Assembly (NCBI GenBank): GCA_004352715.1
Contig: SCFE01000036.1
Location: 576,218-640,217 of the forward strand
Source: Hofstenia miamia
Lineage: Eukaryota > Xenacoelomorpha > Acoela
Direction: 5' to 3'
DNA: 64,000 nucleotides
In this document: in pieces, positions 42,644-54,485 of the stretch
Layout: the number at the start of each line of letters is the position of its first letter
How positions within the stretch are numbered: the stretch's first letter is position 1
Notes under the pieces: model-generated
Databases searched by the model: none
What the model saw: only the letters and a program-made list of their open reading frames with translations
Told to the model about the DNA's origin: nothing
Position numbers and translations under genes: made by a program

Positions 42644-44682
42644 AGGGCAAGCAAAGAGAACTATGGCTCCACCAAGGTAGAAATGCTTGCACTGATTGAG
42701 AGCATCAAGAAGTTTCGACATTTTCTCATAGGAAGGGAGTTCAGAGTACGAACTGACAACAGTGGATTAGCCTGGCTGAAGAAGTTCTTGGGAGATAAGT
42801 CCAGAATAGTATCCTGGTGGGTTGAATACCTAAATGAATTCACATTTACGATCGAACATAGGAAAGGCACACTACACAACAACGCAGATTTCTGGACATC
42901 ACTCCCAGAATACCAAAGAGACGCAGTGAAAACAGAGGGAGAAAAGAAGCAATTTCAGTTCCTGCCACACACCAAATACGAGGACTTACCAGAGATAAAC
43001 GTGGTACTACTGATACTTATAAGAGAGGAGATAATGGAACAAGAGATAGTGGATAAACAGAAAGATGATGCAATCCTAGGTGAGATCTTAAAGAAAATTA
43101 GAGAGCCTCAAACTACACTATCTAAAATAACAGCAGGATATTATGAACTTTACAAGTGGAAGATCAACAGGAACAGACTTTAATACATCAAAGCTGGAAA
43201 CAACTGAATTGTGATACCCGACTACTTCAAAAGGGAACTGCTATGGAAGATACATGAGAAAGGTCACCTAGGAATAACACAAATGGAGAAAATGTTTAAT
43301 GCACGATTCATAATGACAGCCATCAGGAAAGTTGTGGAAGATATTATCAACAAGTGCACAACATGCCTTCTCAACAACAAACAGCACTTTCCAACACAGC
43401 GAGCACTGCTAGAGAAAATTATCACAACTCAACCCAATGAGATAGTCCATATAGACTTGGAGATGCTATTGAAGGACGCTGAAGGTTATCAGTACCTACT
43501 AGTAATGGTCGACAACTTTACCAAATATGCAAGAATGGTCCTGATGCAAAACACCACAGTGGAAACCACAGCCAAACTAGTTTTAAAAGAGTGGATACTG
43601 AGATTGGGACTGATGGAAACAATCATAACAGATAAAGGGCCTCAATTTGAAAGTGGACTTTTCCAAGAGATTGCGAAGCTCCTAGAAATTGCAAGTGAAT
43701 GAACAACTGCCTATCATCCACAGGCCAACAGAGCAGTGGAACGACTCAATCGAACATTAATTAAATTAATCAGAGTAGCAACAACATGAATAGGAGGAAG
43801 TAGATGGAGAGAGGTTATCAAGATGATCAAATACTATTACAATACCTCAGTATATGCAAAAACTGGAGTATCACCATTCAAAGCTTTGTTCAGAAGGGAG
43901 GCAGCAACCCTGCTCTTGATGCAATATACCAACTACAGCGGGAAATTGGACAACACATACATACAACAACTAAAAAACCAGATCACAGGAATTCATGAAA
44001 TGATGTGTCATAATATAAAAAAGTCGGCAGTGAGACAGCAACGCAAATACAATAAAAAAATCTATGGTCACACGCAAATACAATAAAAAAATCTATGGTC
44101 ACGCACATAAGGTAGGTGATAAAGTATACACGTTCACACTGATTAAACTTGTGGGACACAAACCAAGTCCAGAAGTTGAAAACAGTATGGTCTGGCCCCC
44201 ACATGATAACACAAATAGTACTGAATAATGAATACATGCTAGACAACAACAGACTATTAAATTTTCAAAACCTGAAGAGAGCAACAGCAGATATCAAGGA
44301 AACAAAGATTGATGATAACACCAAATTCAAAATATGCCGAATTAATGGCAATGAAATTATATATGATATGCATGATTTAGATAGAGTGCATGATGAAGAA
44401 TTCGATGACGAGTACACAGCAGAAATCTGAAATGACAATCTGAGATAAAGAGTGCTGCCCCAGAGGACAGTGAGAAATAAACCTATATATGACCCTGAAA
44501 CATGGGATATAAATTTACTAACTGCATTTAGGAAATTAGAGGAAAATGATGCACCCCTTGATGAAAAAGAGAGTGCGCAGAACACAACAACCAGAGGAGC
44601 TCTCCACAATGAACAGGAGAAGGAGAGTGCGAAGAAGTTCTCAAACTGGACGTCAAATCGAGGGCAGAAGGGACGAGAATGA
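42644..44682 (+). pseudogene. pol: RNase H and integrase of element C pol
   Basis: After a frameshift near 42632: VEMLALIESIKKF, RTDNSGLAWLKKF, HNNADFWTSLPEYQ. Integrase: KIHEKGHLGITQMEK, INKCTTCLLNNKQHF, VHIDLEMLLKD, ITDKGPQFESGLF, HPQANRAVERLN, so all three DDE residues are present. Stops near 43182, 43206, 43700 (CGA to TGA) and 43787. A 27-base direct repeat (44045-44071 and 44072-44098) interrupts KIYGH. GPY/F-like module KLKTVWSGPHMI, then acidic tail, IYDPETWDINLLTAF and KKFSNWTSNRGQKGRE, with the pol stop TGA at 44680. ORF3 begins 7 bases later. Confidence 0.9.
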
Positions 44683-44689
44683 AGAAGCA

Positions 44690-46925
44690 ATGAATAGACA
44701 ACATAGAGTGAGAAGGTGTCTTAGTAGTCCTCAAGGCCAATTCAAGGGCAGAGAGACCAACNNNNNNNNNNNNNNNNNNNNNNNNNNNNNNNNNNNNNNN
44801 NNNNNNNNNNNNNNNNNNNNNNNNNNNNNNNNNNNNNNNNNNNNNNNNNNNNNNNNNNNNNNNNNNNNNNNNNNNNNNNNNNNNNNNNNNNNNNNNNNNN
44901 NNNNNNNNNNNNNNNNNNNNNNNNNNNNNNNNNNNNNNNNNNNNNNNNNNNNNNNNNNNNNNNNNNNNNNNNNNNNNNNNNNNNNNNNNNNNNNNNNNNN
45001 NNNNNNNNNNNNNNNNNNNNNNNNNNNNNNNNNNNNNNNNNNNNNNNNNNNNNNNNNNNNNNNNNNNNNNNNNNNNNNNNNNNNNNNNNNNNNNNNNNNN
45101 NNNGAGACCAACAGACAAAAAGCCTCTCCCACCAGGGGTCTGCACTGCTGATTCAAGGGCACGCAGTAAACTGGTGCACAGCACCAGGGGAAGTCGTAAG
45201 TGGTGGAATAACTGTGGAGATATGAAAGTGATTCAAGGTTGACGTCATCTCATCTGGAACCACAGCTGGTCAAGTGCCGATGGGAGTAACTGTGATCCAA
45301 TTCAAGGGCAAAGCAGTAGAAAACATCAGCACTGATTCACAGCCCTTGGACTGTGAACCGAGCACCAGTTACATACCATTAAGGATGACTCAGCTACATG
45401 CCTCCTCAGAAACAACGTCAGAGAGAATGGTTAGATCAAAAGAGAGAGAAAAACGAATGTCGAAAATTGATGGGGAAACTTTACATCCTTATTTCATGGG
45501 AAAGATGCACTACAATGCATTTACAAAATTATCCTTAGAAACAAAAGCTCATATATGAAAAGTCGCGAGAGTTGAAGTAAAATACTTACCAATTGTGCTC
45601 AATGCCAACAATAGACCAAAAGTAAATGTCATCATTAGTTATCCAGAAGAAATGAATGAAACAATGGAGAGGCCATATATGCGCAGTACAGTTCACGTCT
45701 TATTCGACGATGCATTCACACTGGATACAACACAAGTGATAATGGCGTACAAAGATAAAATCGCCGAAATACCTGAAATAAACAACAATGCAGAGAATCT
45801 CATGATCATACATATATTAAAACAAAAAGAATACACAAAGAATTTAGAAAAGAAAGTGGATGATACAACAAAAATGGCAAGAGTGCAGAATATCAGGATT
45901 GTAATCATAACAATAACAACACAAGAAGACATTCCCCAGCACTTAGAAGATGCATGCTGGTTAGGCAAAAACATTTTCCCATGGGAAAGGACATCAAAAA
46001 CCACGATGATCCCAGAGTTAATACGATTCGATCTGCAAATAGATTATTGGGCACAGATCTACAGAATCATGGTAGACCCATGCATCACAATCGACCTCTA
46101 TAGGCAAACAAAAATGATAGAATTGACAACAGAAGTGGAAGAAATAGAAAAAGCCAACACATTACTTATAAAGTGCAGCCTAATGCAAAGACAAGATCAT
46201 TTACAACAAATCCAAACGATCTGGAAAAACATGAAGCTGCAACAAAAGGTAGAAGAAGGTTGGCCGCAAATAAAGATCAATTCACTGTCACAGAAATTCC
46301 ACAAATCAATAGAAATGGCCCTGGCAGAGGTAAATAGAGCATACGAATTAAACACAAAAAAGTACTTCAAACAATTAGTATTTGAAGAAAAGAACGCACC
46401 AGAGATACAATACAGAATGATGGCGTGGATACTAGCAATATTCACAACAGAAGACGTGGAAATAAAACTCCCAATTTTGCGACACACCCATCACAGACTA
46501 ACAAAAGTGAAGAGATATGAAATAGCAATAGCCCTGATAAATACGCAGACAAAGAATTGGCTACTAAAAGGTCATACTGGGAAATTAGAGTCACCAAATT
46601 GATCAGAAAAACCAGTGCAAACAATGGAGAAAATACTGAGCAGAATAATAATGAACGAAAATCTGCTAGGGAAAATGTCAGTAATAAGCATCACGAACAA
46701 GACGGGGATATGTCCAACAAGATTATGATATTTGACAAGCCAATGAGGAAGTATATGTGGGGAGCAACATCCAAGACACGGATGAAGCAACTCCAAAATC
46801 AACCTTGGCTCACAACAAAGAAAATTATCAAAAGGAAACTTGCAAGCACAGCTGAAATCCGAAAAATGCTAATGCAGAAAAAAGTGCAGAAAATCATCAA
46901 CAAGGAAATGGAACACTACAAATGA
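44690..46925 (+). pseudogene. ORF3 of element C, N-terminal and central part
   Basis: ATG at 44690 gives MNRQHRVRRCLSSPQGQFKG, parallel to the B start. After a 342-N gap (44762-45103) come the Gln/Arg-rich stretch with further QFKG motifs, then KREKRMSKIDGETLHPYFMG, PKVNVIISYPEEM, RPYMRSTVHVLF, KEYTKNLEKKVDDTTKMARV, FPWERTSKTTMIPELIRFDL, DYWAQIYRIM, FIKCSLMQRQDHL-like LIKCSLMQRQDHL, EEKNAPEIQYRM and NTQTKNWLLKGH. A TGA at 45556 breaks the first part. From 45595 the frame is open for 335 codons. A frame change near 46600 leads into a very Lys/Arg-rich segment (KIIKRKLASTAEIRKML) ending at 46925. Relative to B it is clearly diverged in sequence but keeps the same motifs in the same order, as expected for a protein under selection before decay. 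Confidence 0.8.
44762..45103. other. assembly gap (342 N)
   Basis: Falls in the ORF3 N-terminal repeat region. The words flanking it are the same (GAGACCAAC on both sides), so the gap may be an overlap or a tandem repeat the assembler could not resolve. Confidence 0.95.
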
Positions 46926-48438
46926 GAGAGTCCCTAGTGCACATTTACTAAAATCATTCAAAGTGCCAAAATGATGAAACAAGGGGGCATCACAGAACCA
47001 GTAGACGTCTGTGAAATGGTAACAAAGTCCCAAGCAGAAATGCTAGAAGAGGAACAATTACTAACTTCATCTAGATTACTACTATCCCCCAAAATGCAAA
47101 AAACAATTGATAGAATAAATTTCGAGAAATGGGGAGAGATCAGTCCAGCCAAGACAATAGAATGGATAGATACAGACGACAAGCATTTCCTGGTTGAAAT
47201 TAAAATTACAAAAGAATCAACAGACATAAAAGAAAGAAACTTCCAGAGCATCAGGGAACAACAAACTGTGGCGATGATGAAACTCATGTTCACTCAAGCA
47301 TTCACACAAACAGAACTGGAAGAATTACTGAGACCATATAATCAATTGGCTATAGACATTGAATGCATCACATCAAAAATGGAAATCAAAGAAGAATTAC
47401 AATTAAAACTAAGCTGTAAGGGATTGACACAAGCGTTCTGGGATACAATTTCCAAAGCCAAGATGAATTAGCACACTACAATAGGTTTAGCCACAGCATC
47501 AACAACAGAAGGCTCATATAGACACATAGAAAGAGAGATTGAAACAAAAATCTTAATCTGCACACCACCAGAAACTGTCACAATACCAATGGTCCTCCCA
47601 TGATGGAGACTACCAAAGGAAGTTAAGGTTGCAAAGATATTCCTCCACAAGTTCAAGTCATATGTAAATACCAAAAGAAAAGCAAAAGCCATGATAGAAC
47701 AAGATGACTACAAAAAGACAAAAGAAATAATGTTGCACAACAATAACAAAGAAAAGGTCTACATTGAAGGAATGATAACGCCAGACCAGCTCTATACACA
47801 TGGCAAGCCCATAAATGTGCAACTGCAAGATCTCAGAAAAGAAATTGAGGAATGAAATCCAAGAGCTATAATGTTATTCTCCAGAGTAAATGACATAGTA
47901 TTGACAGACATATGGGAGAAGAAATACCGCTACTATGATGTCACAAAGCAGGTTGAAATTGTTACAATGATGCAGATCAATAAGAATGATCCCAATACTA
48001 TAACGGAAAAAGAAGAGATAACATCAGTTTCTTCTACAAGGATGTAGCAAATACTCAAAGCCTACGCAAAGTCTTTATGTTTTTCTATCCCAACAACCAA
48101 ATAAAGGAGGATTTAGCACATACAAGCAGAGCTGATGCACAAATGACACTCATGATTGGCATTAAAGGCATACAATTATAACATAAATACTATGAGATCT
48201 TTTCACAGAAAATGAACAAACTAAGAGAGATAACACTGATAGTGGAAGACATCTGAGAAACACGTTTTCTGAAATATGCGAATGGCATAACAACATAGAG
48301 AGAGGCAGTTCTAAAAATGACAAAGCAAACTGAATTTGAGAAAGCAATGTGGGCCAACCAGCAGGTGGAAGCAATAATTCACTCTGGTGCATGGAGAACC
48401 AGCTGTGCTAAAAATAACGCAAGCTGAGGGGGGTGTGT
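46926..48438 (+). pseudogene. ORF3 of element C, C-terminal part
   Basis: Continues the frame of the Lys-rich segment after two stops: CTFTKIIQSAKMMKQGGITE, PVDVCEMVTKSQAEML, LLTSSRLLLSPKMQKTIDRI, EWIDTDDKHFLVEIKITKES, ELEELLRPYNQLAIDIE and FWDTISKAKMN, stop at 47469. It goes on with ERIYIEG-type IEGMITPDQLYTHG, IMLFSRVNDI, YYDVTKQVEIVTMMQI, and a degraded end (IRETRFLKY, then an HSGAWR-type frameshifted remnant) reaching AEGGV and the LTR stop. The upstream fragment 36241-37540 is nearly identical, including its stops at FWDTISKAKMN, so one was copied from the other recently. Confidence 0.8.
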
Positions 48439-49561
48439 AGCATCATCCAAAGATAATCAGAAATAAGCTGCAAACTTTGCAAGAAGAGACTAAGATTGAA
48501 AAGAATTTGATTAAAATTATTGTAATTAAATCAATTGCTATTATTTCAGATTAATTTGTAAAATGCAACTAAGAAAACAACATGTGTCAAAAAAGAGATA
48601 ATTGTGTCTGTCAATAAAAATACTTTTGACTAAATGATGCTTACATTATTTTTAGCCACCATCTTGGCAGAAGTTTAAATTTGAATCAACAGGTACTTCT
48701 TTTGGAATTACTATAAATAGATTAGAAAACATTGTAAGAATTTGATAAAGAATTTTACTCAGAATTCTTATTTTTCATCTTATTAACGGTTTGATTATTT
48801 AATATGATGTTGAGCTAATTGAGCAGTGTTTAGTAGTGGTCTGGATACATCACAGGGAACGATTCTAGTGTTCCTGTGCCAGATCATGAAAGTGCACATA
48901 TGTTAGGTGTAGGGGTTTTCTCTCAATTAGCTGACTAGTATTTCACTTCTACATGTATCAAATAAATGATTGTCAGCAAATGGTTGGATGACCAAACTTT
49001 AGGAATTATATTGATATTGTTTTAGATCTAAATTAGTGACCTATAATTGAGTGATAAAATGACTGTACATGTAGTAAATTATAAATGTAGGTTAGGAAGT
49101 TGTTCAAACAGAATATATCTAAATAAGCCAATATATTTCGGTAATGGCTACATGTAATATTTAACAAACAACTAGTAACAGTTCAGGTTGCAAATTGATA
49201 TAACACTTTCACACAATAGAGTTTAAGTCGAGTTGTGTCATGTCTTGAGTAAGCACTGAGCTAAAGTAGGGTCACATAAGCCTATATTGATTGAGCTGAG
49301 AAGTGGCACTCAAGCATTGGATGGCATGGTGAAACTGGATGTGGAGATCCGCTTCAGGCAGATGCCCACTAGAAGATTGTTATAGAGATTACCGCATGGC
49401 TTCATCACCTAAAAAGTGAGCAGTTAGTTCTAGGTTATACAAGTTAACAGAAGAAACTAGTCAAGCAGTAACTACAAGTAAATCCTTACCTGCAATAACA
49501 CAGCTAACATTATATAGTAACAGTAGATAAACAGTGATAATGCCTGGTAGAGGATATTACA
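48436..49561 (+). repeat. 3' LTR of element C
   Basis: 1,126 bases, TGTAGCATCATCC to GAGGATATTACA, with TATA box CTATAAATAG near 48711. Close to the 37538-38652 LTR. Followed by CTAACATCAGTA and then the hAT element; no target duplication matching the upstream side is visible. Confidence 0.9.
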
Positions 49562-49644
49562 CTAACATCAGTAGATAGAACCAGTGGCAGCTTGTGCATA
49601 TAAAAGTGAGGCAAGCAAATATTTTTAAGAAACTAAATTAGTTA

Positions 49645-51435
49645 ATATAAATAATAAACAATCAAAAACTTATTTATATATGAAATCCATACGGCGATTT
49701 TTTTAACAAAAATATCTATAATGTTCCTATAAAAATCAGTTTCCTCCTGTAGTTCATTTAGCAAATCATTTTCAAGAGACATTGTTGATAATTGATGCAG
49801 CCTTTCTCCTCGGATTGTTGTTCTTGGATTTGTTTTAATTTTTTTTAAAACAGAAAATGATCTTTCTGCTGATGTTGCTGAAAATCCAATCGTTTGTACT
49901 AAATCAAAATATGTACATGTTTCCTGTAGTTCATTTAGCAAATCTTTTTCAAGAGACATTGTTAATAATTGATGCAGCCTTTCCCCTTGGATTGTTGTTC
50001 TTGCATTTGTTGTAATTTTTTTAAAACAGAAAATGATCTTTCTGCTGATGTTGCTGAAAATCCAATCATTTGTACTAAATCAAATATGTACATGTTTCCT
50101 GTAGTTCATTTAGCAAATCATTTTCAAGAGACATTGTTGATAATTGATGCAGCCTTTCTCCTCCGATTGTTGTTCTTGCATTTGTTTTAATATTTTTTAA
50201 AACAGAAAATGATCTTTCTGCTGATGCTGCTGAAAATCCAATTGTTTGTACTAAATCAAAATATGTACATTTTTCCAGTAGGGCATTTGACAAATCATGC
50301 AGTTGACAATATCTAATAAGATCTTTTGTTGACTTACAATCAAAGCCATTTCACTGATATAAAACTTGAAATTATTTACAAAGTCTTTCAAGATCAAAAA
50401 ACGTTGAGTAAAAAACCTAGATCATTAAATAACAACTGAGGAAATTCATATTTAAATTTTTCAAATTTTTTAAAATTTAGTAATTCTGAAAAACCAAACT
50501 TGCATAGCAAAGTGAATCTAGAATTCATTTGTGTACAAACAACATCAATTATTTCAAAATATAAAATCCTTAAATTATCCACACTACTATGACTTAAGGA
50601 TTCTTGTTGACTGAATTGGTTCCAAATTCGCGAAAAAAGTTCACGTTTTTCTTGAATAAGTCCTATAAATTTTTGAATTTCTCTAATGTAAAAACCAATG
50701 TCTATAATTTTTGATTAAAGAACATTGTACAAACAATCCGTGAGATTAAATATATCTTTCAGAAAAAATAGCAGAAACTGTGTGTGGTAAATGAATTTAA
50801 ATTTGACATAAGCCCTTGCCTGCTTACTATTGTTTTGCAATCAAAGTGTTGCGGATTTTCAATTATATATTCAAACGCACTTGTAATATCCTCCAGATTA
50901 TCCTGAATAATAATAACTAATCGGGAGTTGTATGACCATCTTGTTTTGCAAACACGCGGAATTTTTTTACTTAAATATTCATGCAAAAATGCTTCTCTCT
51001 GAAATAAGAATGTGCAAAGCATTTGGTGAAAATTCGCGAACCTTAGCTTGTACACCATTTAAATGTCCTGATAATACAGAAGTTCCATCATAGGCTTGGC
51101 ATATAAGTTTTTGCTTGCAATCAAAGAACTCTAAGCAATTTTTAATAACGTTGCTAATAACATCTGCCGTTCGAAGCATTCCTATTTCTTGCAAACTGAC
51201 CAATCTTTCAACAGGATGTTTTTTGCTGTTTACATAACGAAAAATTATTGATAGCAGAGACTTGTTTGAATTGTCTGTAACCTCATCTACAGTAATTGAA
51301 ATAAATGACGATAACTTAATTGAATTTTTTATGCTTTGCTGCATGTATTCAAAAACTGAAGAAATTAAATCATTTTGAACGGTTTTACTTAAACCTGTGT
51401 AATATTTTATGTACTGTTTTGTAATTTCTACGATA
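49645..51435 (-). pseudogene. hAT transposase (ZMYM1/TTF-type), broken
   Basis: Minus strand. N side: TKQYIKYYTGLSKTVQNDL, SSFISITVDEVTDNSNKSLL (first catalytic Asp region), LICQAYDGTSVLSGHLNGVQ (typical of the DUF4371 hAT class, with the second acidic site region), PNALHI, then frameshift to KTRWSYNSRLVIIIQDN (the conserved TRW block), and at the C end the dimerisation motif TIGFSAASAERSFSVLKNIK and RLHQLSTMSLENDLL. The N-terminal BED/TTF-type zinc finger is absent. The transposase would cut and paste the element. Several frame breaks, and a C-terminal domain present three times, show it is inactive. Confidence 0.85.
49749..50277 (-). repeat. three tandem copies of the hAT dimerisation segment
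   Basis: Units start at 49749, 49926 and 50101 (GTAGTTCATTTAGCAAATC), with a partial fourth start at 50278; spacing 177, 175 and 177 bases. Each encodes about 58 residues with the SAERSFSVLK..IKT and RLHQLSTMSLE text. Differences between units include small indels in the T run, so only two units are in the same frame. Confidence 0.92.
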
Positions 51436-52027
51436 AATCTACATGAATATTAGTATTACACAAAATACGTATACATAGCTATATAGCGTAGACGTAATGT
51501 GCATCAAACAAATGGTATTAAGATATTCGAATAACAACAAATATTCATGCAGAGCCTATATACCCGGCCCACGCACTTTTGTCTGTGCCTGTAACAGGCC
51601 CTACCCCACTATATATATATATACATGCGTTTTGACAGTAATTAGAACATTATATAAAGTCTTGATATGCCCTGACCTCAAAAATGCGCGAAATCTTTAG
51701 AGATCATTTTTCGTGAGATTTATAATGGAGGGTAAACAATATTTAGTATTGCTTTAAATGTTTTGGAATATATTTTTACTGTATGAAATATATTTATCCA
51801 TTTTTCAAATCTAATGTATATAGGTGCTTACATGTGAATTATACTATTAAAGAATACGTAAAACACACAATTCATTTAAAAATATTGGTTTTATTGTTTG
51901 AACTTCCATTTGAAATGCAGTATATCAGCTAGAACAATGTTCCTAAAACTGATATGGTAAATATTGATTTCAAAATAATGTGTGATTTACACATGGGATG
52001 GGAGATTAGAGCTTGGAAATAAGTCAG
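51436..52027. other. non-coding interior of the hAT element
   Basis: AT-rich sequence with a short (TA)n run at 51612-51623 and no convincing coding region. The small plus-strand ORF at 51497-51700 has no recognisable content. Confidence 0.5.
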
Positions 52028-52135
52028 ATGAAATCAACATGAGGAACAGATGTAAAAGCAACCATGCGCTATTGAAATCATCAAATGAAATCAACATGAG
52101 GAACAGATGTAAATGCGTCCATGCGCTATTGACTT
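52028..52135 (+). repeat. 57-base tandem repeat in hAT right arm
   Basis: ATGAAATCAACATGAGGAAC at 52028 recurs at 52085, each followed by CATGCGCTATTGA. About 1.9 units. Lies in a subterminal region rich in duplications. Confidence 0.85.
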
Positions 52136-52178
52136 TGCTTGACGAATTCCTCAAGTTGAACCAGTGTAAATGGGGCTT

Positions 52179-52692
52179 AAATCTTCACACTATGAGTTGA
52201 AGAAAACAAAAATAACTTAATTGTTTGAGGGAGCGTAGGTACAGCATTAAGATGTCTGCTTGCTGTGGCACAATCGTTTAATTAATTATATTCAAAGCAA
52301 ATTAAAACAAATTATGAATAAATACTTTTTTTTGGGTTATTGATTGGATAAAAATATTTCGCGTGGTTATTTTACAAGAGTGTTTCAATGTGAAGTAATG
52401 AATGGACTGCTTGCCTTGCTAACTAAATCTTCACGCAATGAGATGAAGAAAACAGATATAATTTAATCACATGAGTGAGCATAGGTACAGCATTAAGGCA
52501 TCTGATTGCTGTGGCGCAAACATTTAATTATTTTTAAAGCAAATCATAATGAATGTTGTTTTAACACAAACTAAGAATTTACGATTTGTACAATTGTATA
52601 GATATATATTCATACAATTAAGAATGAAATTCATTTATTAAAGAATTATTGGGCAAGCACTGCTTGCCTTGCTTACACGTACAAGCTGCCTA
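52179..52692 (+). repeat. 246-base spaced duplication in hAT right end
   Basis: AAATCTTCAC at 52179 and at 52425 start similar stretches that share GGTACAGCATTAAG and TGCTGTGGC. In addition, CTGCTTGCCTTGCT at about 52408 and again at 52658 duplicates the subterminal repeat. The right end was therefore duplicated at least once, a common feature of hAT subterminal regions. Confidence 0.75.
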
Positions 52693-53784
52693 TTGTAACA
52701 TCCTCTACCAGGCATCATTATGATTTATCCTTTCTTACTGTATAACCTTAGTTGTAGTTGTGCGGGTAGGGATTTACTTAACTAGATACTGCTTTAGCTT
52801 TTGTTTCTGTTAACATAATGTAACTAGATTTAACCATTCACCATTTAGGTGATGAAGCCATGCAGCAATTTCTCCAACAATCTATAATGGGCATCTGCCC
52901 AAAGCTGATCTCCACATCCAGTTTCACCAATCCTTCCATGATCCATTTGGTTGAGTTCCACATCTCAGCTCATCAATACAGTTTATGTGTACCCTATCCT
53001 AGCTCAGTGCATACTCAAGACATGACACAATTTGACTTAGACTCTATTTTGTAAAAGTGTTTTGTTTGTTTGCAACCAGACTTTTTACTAGTTGCTTAAT
53101 TAATGTTACATGTAGCCATTACTGAAATATATTGGCTTTAATAAATGCATTAGTATCAAGCAACTTCCTAACTTACATTTATAAATTAATACATGTTCAG
53201 TCACTTTATTGGTCATTTATTAATCACTAATTTGGATCTGAAACAATATTAATATATTACCTAAGTTTTGGTCATCCATTATGAAGTCATTTATTTTAAT
53301 ACATGTATTAAGTGATCACTACCTAACCTAAGTGCACTTTCATAATCTGGCACAAAGACCCTAGAATTGATCTTGATGATGGATCCAGACCACTACTAAA
53401 CACCACTCATTTAGCTTGACATCTTATTAAATAATCCAACCTTTATTTATAGTAGGACAAAATAAGAATTCTGAATAAAATTCTTTATCAATTGCTTACA
53501 GGATTTAGTTTCTATTTATAGCGAATCTAGAAAAGTACCTGTTGATTTCAAATTTAAACTCTTGTCTGCCAAAATGGCGGCTAAAAATAATATAAGTGAC
53601 TTCGCCCCCTCATTTTGCCAAAAAGTATTATTATCAACCAATACTAATCTCATATTTTTGACACATATTGTTTCTTGGTTGCATAATACAAATGAATCTA
53701 AATTAATCTAATTGATCTAAATACAATATTTCTAATCATCATCTCAATGTTTGCAGCTTTTAGATTTGTTTGGATGATGCTACA
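52693..53784 (-). mobile_element. solo LTR (C-like) inside the right terminal repeat of the hAT element
   Basis: Plus-strand ends TGTAACATCCTCTACC and GGATGATGCTACA; 1,092 bases; minus orientation. Flanks CTAT at 52689-52692 and CTAT at 53785-53788 are a perfect target duplication. Removing it restores AAGCTGCCTATG, the right hAT terminus. Confidence 0.92.
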
Positions 53785-53797
53785 CTATGGATAGAAA

Positions 53798-54485
53798 GGG
53801 TTCTGTAAAATAAACTTTTAAGCTAACAAAAATAATGCTTAATAATTTAATGGAAATAATTAAGCAAGAATTGCACAGATTACAAAAGAACTAAATTCAT
53901 CAATGTTGAAATTAAAATAGATAATTAATGCAATATCTTTCCATTTAGAAAAGCCTTTTTAAATGAATGCTCTGGAGCCATGTTTTTCTCTTCTTGCTAT
54001 AGAATTAGAGCCAAAGTAGTGACAAGCAAAACAAAATACAAAATTTTGAAGAACTGAATATTCAATCCATTTATGAGCATTAAAATATTATTAGAAGCAG
54101 TGAATTTGTTCAAAAATGGTTGAACAAATTTATCCAATTTTGTCAATCAATTATCACTAACTATGTCTATAGAAAATGGCATTGGTGTTGTGTAGCATTT
54201 CTTTCTGTAGCAATCTAAAAATTTTGTTGATGGATCACTAGCTTCAATACTTGTTCTGGGTAATTGGCCAAAATGTTCTTCCAATTGGGTTCTTTTAAAA
54301 AATTGGAAAATATCTGGTTGCTTATTGTGCTACCTATTAAAAAGGTAAAAATGCAGAAAATAAATATCTAAAAATAGTCTATATTGCATTAATGATGAAA
54401 TGCAATATTTTCAATGATTAAATTATTATTTTAGGTGTTTTAAGAGACTATGTTAAATTTTAAGTTAGTACTTTTATTATCATTG
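53798..54485 (-). other. anonymous DNA with one coding-like stretch
   Basis: Mostly AT-rich and unassigned. On the minus strand 54329-54147 is open for about 60 codons with balanced composition: FQFFKRTQLEEHFGQLPRTS, then EASDPSTKFLDCYRKKC and TTPMPFSID. It is preceded by CACAATAAG, which could be a splice acceptor. It could be an exon of a host gene or a degraded transposase; I do not recognise it. Confidence 0.35.

Larger units (their letters stand above)
49582..53789 (-). mobile_element. hAT DNA transposon carrying an inserted solo LTR
   Basis: Left end CAGTGGCAGCTTGTGC at 49582; the right end, ignoring the inserted LTR, is ACAAGCTGCCTATG ending at 53789. These form imperfect terminal inverted repeats (CAGTGGCAGCTTGT against CATAGGCAGCTTGT, followed on both sides by AGGCAAGCA). 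Flanks GATAGAAC (49574-49581) and GATAGAAA (53790-53797) form an 8-base target duplication with one mismatch, the length expected for hAT. Transposase on the minus strand. Without the LTR and its 4-base duplication the element is about 3.1 kb. Confidence 0.85.

Noticed and set aside
49749-50277. Regularly spaced repeats considered as a CRISPR array.
   Set aside because: Units are contiguous coding repeats of a hAT transposase with no spacers, and the DNA is eukaryotic.
51497-52200. Small plus-strand ORFs (67 and 72 codons) in the hAT interior.
   Set aside because: One contains a TA run and the other is built from the 57-base tandem repeat; neither has recognisable protein features.
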